Of a stretch of DNA of 10,629 nucleotides, positions 7,109 through 10,629 are shown piece after piece. Numbering within the stretch: position 1 is the first letter of the stretch; each line of letters begins with the position of its first letter. Source of the DNA: Natronohydrobacter sp. (GTDB lineage Bacteria; Pseudomonadota; Alphaproteobacteria; Rhodobacterales; Rhodobacteraceae); contig SKSL01000239.1 of NCBI GenBank assembly GCA_007123015.1, positions 1 to 10,629 on the forward strand, written 5' to 3'. A program made the position numbers and the translations under genes. The notes beneath the pieces are model-generated. The model ran no database searches and was not told the origin of the DNA. It saw nothing but the letters and a program-made list of their open reading frames with translations.

Positions 7109-8109
7109 GCGATGCGCGATCCCTTGTCGTCAAAGCGGTGAATCATGTCGTCGCGCGGGGTCATATGAATGCGGTCGCCATGCTTGAAGCTGACTTCTCC
7201 ATCGGCGCGGACAGTTATGCTTTCGGCCAGTCCGGTCTGATGGACATGGAAGAACGTGTCCGACCCCAGATGTTCCGACACGCCCACCACGCCCGACCAG
7301 CGCCCTTCCTCGGCGGAAATGCTGATATGTTCAGGGCGGATGCCGATGGTTGTGGCATCGTGTTTGGCAGCCTCCGGCCCCTCGATCAGGTTCATCCTGG
7401 GCGATCCGATGAAGCCTGCGACAAACAGGTTGCGGGGCGCGCGATACAGCTCCAGCGGGCTGCCCACCTGTTCGATATGGCCCGCGCGCAAGACCACGAT
7501 CTTGTCGGCCATGGTCATCGCTTCGACCTGATCATGGGTCACATAGATCATTGTGGTTTTCAGCCGGTTATGCAACTCGCTGATTTCCAGCCGCATCCCC
7601 ACGCGCAGCGCCGCATCAAGGTTCGAGAGCGGCTCGTCAAACAGAAACGCCGCCGGTTCGCGCACGATGGCGCGGCCAATGGCGACACGCTGACGCTGGC
7701 CCCCTGACAGTTGCCCCGGACGACGGTCCAGATAGTCAGTCAGGTTCAGCACAGCGGCCGCTTGTTTGACGCGGCGATCCTGTTCTGTCTTGTCGAGCCC
7801 TGCCATGCGCAGTGGAAAGGCGATGTTCTTGCGCACCGTCATGTGTGGATAAAGCGCATAGGACTGAAAGACCATTGCAAGACCACGCTTGGCGGGCGGG
7901 ATAGAGGCCGATGGCCTGCCGTCGATCCTGATTTCGCCCGAAGTTACATCCTCCAGACCCGCGATCAGGCGCAGAAGTGTGGATTTGCCGCAGCCCGAGG
8001 GGCCGACAAAGACGGTGAATTCGCCATCTTCTATCGTCAGATCCAGCGGTGGGATGACTGTGACTTCGCCAAAGCTTTTCGTCACCTGTTCCAGAACAAT
8101 TTGTCCCAT
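7105..8109 (-). CDS. smoK: Polyol ABC transporter ATP-binding protein
   Basis: This 334-residue ATPase of the MalK/UgpC-type carbohydrate importer group powers sorbitol/mannitol uptake through SmoF-SmoG on the inner membrane face. Walker A GPSGCGKST is at 36-44, Q-loop FQSYALYPH at 81-89, signature LSGGQ at 134-138, Walker B FLFDEP at 155-160, D-loop SNLD at 162-165 and switch histidine in THD at 191-193. The C-terminal 100 residues form the regulatory OB/TOBE-type domain (GIRPEHI near 256-262). It is slightly shorter than MalK but usual for polyol transporters. The ATG follows AAGGA by about 8 bases, and that site overlaps the smoG stop; the genes are 11 bases apart. Confidence 0.95.
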   Translation of the reverse strand: MGQIVLEQVTKSFGEVTVIPPLDLTIEDGEFTVFVGPSGCGKSTLLRLIAGLEDVTSGEIRIDGRPSASIPPAKRGLAMVFQSYALYPHMTVRKNIAFPLRMAGLDKTEQDRRVKQAAAVLNLTDYLDRRPGQLSGGQRQRVAIGRAIVREPAAFLFDEPLSNLDAALRVGMRLEISELHNRLKTTMIYVTHDQVEAMTMADKIVVLRAGHIEQVGSPLELYRAPRNLFVAGFIGSPRMNLIEGPEAAKHDATTIGIRPEHISISAEEGRWSGVVGVSEHLGSDTFFHVHQTGLAESITVRADGEVSFKHGDRIHMTPRDDMIHRFDDKGSRIA

Positions 8110-8120
8110 GTCTCTGTTCC

Positions 8121-8951
8121 TTATTTCACCGCGCCGAAGGTCAGACCGCGCACAAGTTGTTTCTGGCTGAACCAGCCCAGGATCAGGATCGGCGCAATTG
8201 CCATGGTCGAGGCCGCCGAGAGTTTCGCGTAGAACAGGCCCTCGGGGCTGGAATAGCTGGCGATGAAGGCCGTGAGCGGGGCGGCGCGCGCAGCCGTCAG
8301 ATTGAGGGTCCAGAACGCCTCGTTCCAGGCCAGGATGATGTTGAGAAGCATGGTCGAGGCAATGCCGGGGATTGCCATGGGCGTCAGGACATAGAGGATT
8401 TCTTCCTTCAGCCCTGCCCCGTCCATCCGGGCCGCTTCAAGGATTTCGCCCGGGATTTCCTTGAAATAAGTGTAGAGCATCCAGACCATGATCGGCAGGT
8501 TGAGCAGCATCAGCACGATGGTTAATCCAACGCGTGTATCCAGCAACCCAAGCTGGATGAAGATCAGGTAGATCGGGTAGAGCACACCCACCGCAGGCAG
8601 CATCTTGGTGGACAGCATCCAGAGCAGGATGTCCTTGGTGCGGTTCGAGGGCACGAAAGCCATCGACCACGCCGCCGGAATAGCGATGATCATGCCAAGG
8701 ATCGTTGATCCGCCCGCGATGATAATCGAGTTCCACAGGAAGCGGCTGTAATTCGAGCGCTCCTGCACCACGCGGTAATTCTCCAGTGTCCAGTCAAAGA
8801 AGAACCAGACGGGCGGGTCAGCGATGGCCTGCGCTTCAGTCTTGAAGCTTGTCAGGATCGTCCAGAGAATGGGAAAGAACAGAAGCAATCCGATGATCCA
8901 TGCGATCAGCGTGTTGAATGACTTGCGTTGCAGTGTGACAGAACGTGCCAT
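8121..8951 (-). CDS. smoG: Polyol ABC transporter permease, MalG type
   Basis: This 276-residue inner-membrane permease pairs with SmoF to form the import channel. About six hydrophobic segments are visible, near residues 14-34, 72-98, 108-132, 140-160, 190-208 and 240-261. The cytoplasmic EAA loop, which docks on the ATPase, is EAARMDGAGLKEEILYVL at 172-189, with the family spacing to the next segment. The end LTFGAVK is the usual MalG-type C-terminus. The ATG is preceded by GGGGGA about 5 bases upstream. smoF ends 10 bases before it. Length and motifs are normal. Polyol specificity is inferred from the adjacent dehydrogenases. Confidence 0.94.
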   Translation of the reverse strand: MARSVTLQRKSFNTLIAWIIGLLLFFPILWTILTSFKTEAQAIADPPVWFFFDWTLENYRVVQERSNYSRFLWNSIIIAGGSTILGMIIAIPAAWSMAFVPSNRTKDILLWMLSTKMLPAVGVLYPIYLIFIQLGLLDTRVGLTIVLMLLNLPIMVWMLYTYFKEIPGEILEAARMDGAGLKEEILYVLTPMAIPGIASTMLLNIILAWNEAFWTLNLTAARAAPLTAFIASYSSPEGLFYAKLSAASTMAIAPILILGWFSQKQLVRGLTFGAVK

Positions 8952-8961
8952 GATCGTCCCC

Positions 8962-9828
8962 CTACCGGTCCAGATTCTTGCCGACGATGCGCATCAGCAA
9001 GAGCGCAAAGATATTGGCAAGAATGACCGCATATATCCCACCGGCAGACCCGAGCCCGACATTCTGACTCTCCAGCACCCGCTGGAAGATCAGATAGGTC
9101 AGCGTGCGGGTGCCGAACGCGCCTTGGGTTGTGACGAAGATTTCAGCGAAGATCGCGAGCAGGAAAATCGTCTGGATCAGGATGACGATGGTGATGGCGC
9201 GCGACAGATGCGGCAGGATGATATGCCAGAAACGCGACAGAACCGGAGCGCCGTCCATTTCAGCGGCTTCCAGCTGTTCACTGTCAAGCGACTGAATTGC
9301 CGTCAGCAGGATCAGCGTGGCGAAGGGCAGCCATTGCCACGATACGATCAGGACGATCGACAGCATCGAGACATCCGACAGCCAGATGATCGGATCGGCC
9401 CCGAAGGATCGCCACAGATGTGACAACAGCCCGTTATTGGGGTCCATGAACATGTTCTTCCACACCAGCCCCGAAACGGTTGGCATGACGAAGAAGGGCG
9501 CGATGACCAGGATGCGCACCATTCCCTGCCCCCACATCGGCTGATCAAGCAAGATCGCAAGAAGGATGCCCAGCGTCACGGTAATCAGAAGCACGCCGCC
9601 GACGATGATGACTGTCGCCTGCACCGAAGGCCAGAAGGCGCTCGAGGTGACAAAGCGGACGTAGTTTTCAAATCCGACCCAGCCCTGAAAGCCGCCGCGT
9701 AGGGGCAGATAACGCTGAAAGGAGAAGATCAGGGTCATGGTGAGCGGCACCAGCATCCAGCCCAGAAGCAGGATGACCGCAGGTGCCAGCATCAGCCGCG
9801 CCGCAGAGCGCGAAGCCTTGGTGGACAT
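8962..9828 (-). CDS. smoF: Polyol ABC transporter permease, MalF type
   Basis: This 288-residue inner-membrane permease is the MalF-type partner of SmoG. Hydrophobic segments lie near 13-36, 68-94, 103-124, 148-176, 211-232 and 262-281. The EAA loop EAAEMDGAPVLSRFWHIILP is at 187-206. As in other short MalF-like sugar permeases, there is no large extra periplasmic insertion. The ATG at 9826-9828 has AAAGG 8 bases upstream. A 96-base gap with a stem-loop separates it from smoE, while smoG follows after 10 bases, so SmoF and SmoG are likely made in equal amounts. Confidence 0.94.
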   Translation of the reverse strand: MSTKASRSAARLMLAPAVILLLGWMLVPLTMTLIFSFQRYLPLRGGFQGWVGFENYVRFVTSSAFWPSVQATVIIVGGVLLITVTLGILLAILLDQPMWGQGMVRILVIAPFFVMPTVSGLVWKNMFMDPNNGLLSHLWRSFGADPIIWLSDVSMLSIVLIVSWQWLPFATLILLTAIQSLDSEQLEAAEMDGAPVLSRFWHIILPHLSRAITIVILIQTIFLLAIFAEIFVTTQGAFGTRTLTYLIFQRVLESQNVGLGSAGGIYAVILANIFALLLMRIVGKNLDR

Positions 9829-9878
9829 GGCACTGGCCTTTCATTATCGCAAGCCGGGCTTGCCGATGGTGTGGGAAA

Positions 9879-9908
9879 GGGAAGGGGCGTGAAGATCCGC
9901 CCCTTCCC
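9879..9908 (-). terminator. Intercistronic stem-loop between smoE and smoF
   Basis: A perfect 11-bp inverted repeat has arms GGGAAGGGGCG and CGCCCCTTCCC around an 8-base loop. It sits 16 bases after the smoE stop and 50 bases before the smoF start. On the transcribed (minus) strand it is followed by TTTCCCAC rather than a real T run, so full termination is unlikely. Such structures after binding-protein genes commonly protect the upstream mRNA from 3' decay and let the binding protein exceed the permeases. That role is inferred from position and known ABC operons. Confidence 0.6.
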
Positions 9909-9924
9909 GAGTGGCGACAGGGGC

Positions 9925-10629
9925 TCAGTAGCCTGCCGCTTCCATTTCATCCGTGACCAGCGCCTGTGCACGGGCAAGGGCCTGTTCCGGGGTCTGCTGG
10001 CCTGCGACCATGGCAGAGAATTCCTGCCCCGCCTGTGTGCCGATGCCTGCCCATTCCGGGATCGCGACGAACTGGATGCCGACATAGGGCACCGGCTCGA
10101 TTGTCGGGTTGTTCGGGTCAGCGGCATTGATCGAACGCAGGGTCATGTCTGCAAACGGGATGCTGGCATAGTCCGGGTTCTCATAGAGCGAGGTGCGCGT
10201 GCCCGGAGGGACATTTGCCCAGCCTTCACGTTCTGCGACCAGCTCCAGATACGCCTTGGAGGTTGCCCAGTTGATGAACTCCATCGCGGCGTCTTGCTGC
10301 TGCGTGCCTGCCGGGATGGCCAGCGCCCAGGCCCAGAGCCAGTTGGCGCGCTTGTCCAGACCGTCCTTGTTGGGCGCAAGCGCGAAACCCACACTGTCAG
10401 CCACAGTGGAATCGTCAGGGTTGGTCACGAAGCTGGCCGCCACGGTCGCGTCGAGCCACATGCCGCAACGCCCCTGCTGGAACAGCGTCAGGTTTTCGTT
10501 GAAGCCATTATTGGCAGCACCCGGAGGGCCGTAGTTCTGCAGCAGGTCGTTGTAGAAGGTCACCGCTTCCAGCCATTCCGGGCTGTCAAGCTGGGCGTTC
10601 CAGTCCTCGTCGAACCAGCGCGCGCCAAA
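9925..10629 (-). CDS. smoE: Polyol ABC transporter substrate-binding protein (C-terminal part, cut by window edge)
   Basis: The frame is open from the window edge (first codon 10629-10627, TTT) to TGA at 9925-9927, giving 234 residues, about the C-terminal half of a roughly 430-residue extracellular solute-binding protein of family 1. Recognisable family segments include FQQGRCGMWLDATVAASFV, WLWAWALAIPAGT, and AAMEFINWATSKAYLELV with EREGWANVPPGTR after it. The true start and signal peptide lie outside the window, so the internal GTG at 10563 is not the start. The mature protein would act in the periplasm, delivering sorbitol/mannitol to SmoFGK. It is the most upstream visible gene of the operon; its promoter and any dedicated regulator are beyond the edge. 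Confidence 0.9.
   Translation of the reverse strand, partial: FGARWFDEDWNAQLDSPEWLEAVTFYNDLLQNYGPPGAANNGFNENLTLFQQGRCGMWLDATVAASFVTNPDDSTVADSVGFALAPNKDGLDKRANWLWAWALAIPAGTQQQDAAMEFINWATSKAYLELVAEREGWANVPPGTRTSLYENPDYASIPFADMTLRSINAADPNNPTIEPVPYVGIQFVAIPEWAGIGTQAGQEFSAMVAGQQTPEQALARAQALVTDEMEAAGY

Noticed and set aside
6158..7141. Plus-strand open frame of 327 codons opposite smoS and the start of mtlK
   Set aside because: It is a shadow of two well supported dehydrogenase genes, with no motifs or ribosome site.

Overview
The window looks like chromosomal DNA of an alphaproteobacterium, most likely a member of the Rhodobacteraceae. The reasons are high GC with GC-rich third codon positions, a polyol ABC transporter/dehydrogenase operon laid out like the smo/mtl operon of Rhodobacter sphaeroides, and a CysD plus CysN-CysC fusion pair. 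The genus is not determinable from what I can see. I found no tRNA, rRNA, CRISPR array, insertion sequence, phage or defence genes.

Left part (1-2990, minus strand): a two-gene sulfate-activation operon, cysD then cysNC, joined by a one-base TGATG overlap. It ends just before a perfect 12-bp stem hairpin (55-85). Together the products make ATP sulfurylase plus APS kinase, turning sulfate into APS and then PAPS. The first 54 bases hold nothing I can identify.

Middle (2893-4121): a 98-bp divergent intergenic region carries a 24-bp near-perfect palindrome (2956-2979). It sits immediately in front of a plus-strand LuxR/GerE-type regulator (2991-3899), which is the obvious candidate to control itself and cysD. 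Past the regulator, the convergent space contains a broken C-terminal remnant of a DUF985-type cupin gene (about 3918-4087, minus strand), with an in-frame TGA and a frameshift.

Right part (4122-10629, minus strand): a polyol uptake and oxidation operon. In transcription order it is smoE (binding protein, cut by the window edge), a stem-loop, smoF and smoG (permeases), smoK (ATPase), smoS (sorbitol dehydrogenase), mtlK (mannitol 2-dehydrogenase) and a small P-loop sugar/nucleoside-type kinase. Gaps are about 10 bases or less, or genes overlap (ATGA at smoK/smoS, 13 bp at smoS/mtlK), except for 96 bases between smoE and smoF and 102 bases between mtlK and the kinase. Sorbitol and mannitol would be imported and both oxidised to fructose. 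The kinase that would plausibly phosphorylate the fructose is interrupted by one in-frame TGA at 4407-4409, with the rest of the reading frame intact. The distal end of the operon therefore appears to be decaying.

I see no unknown multi-gene system here. The most unusual items are the nonsense-interrupted kinase, the neighbouring cupin remnant, and the palindrome coupled to an uncharacterised regulator next to the sulfate-activation genes.
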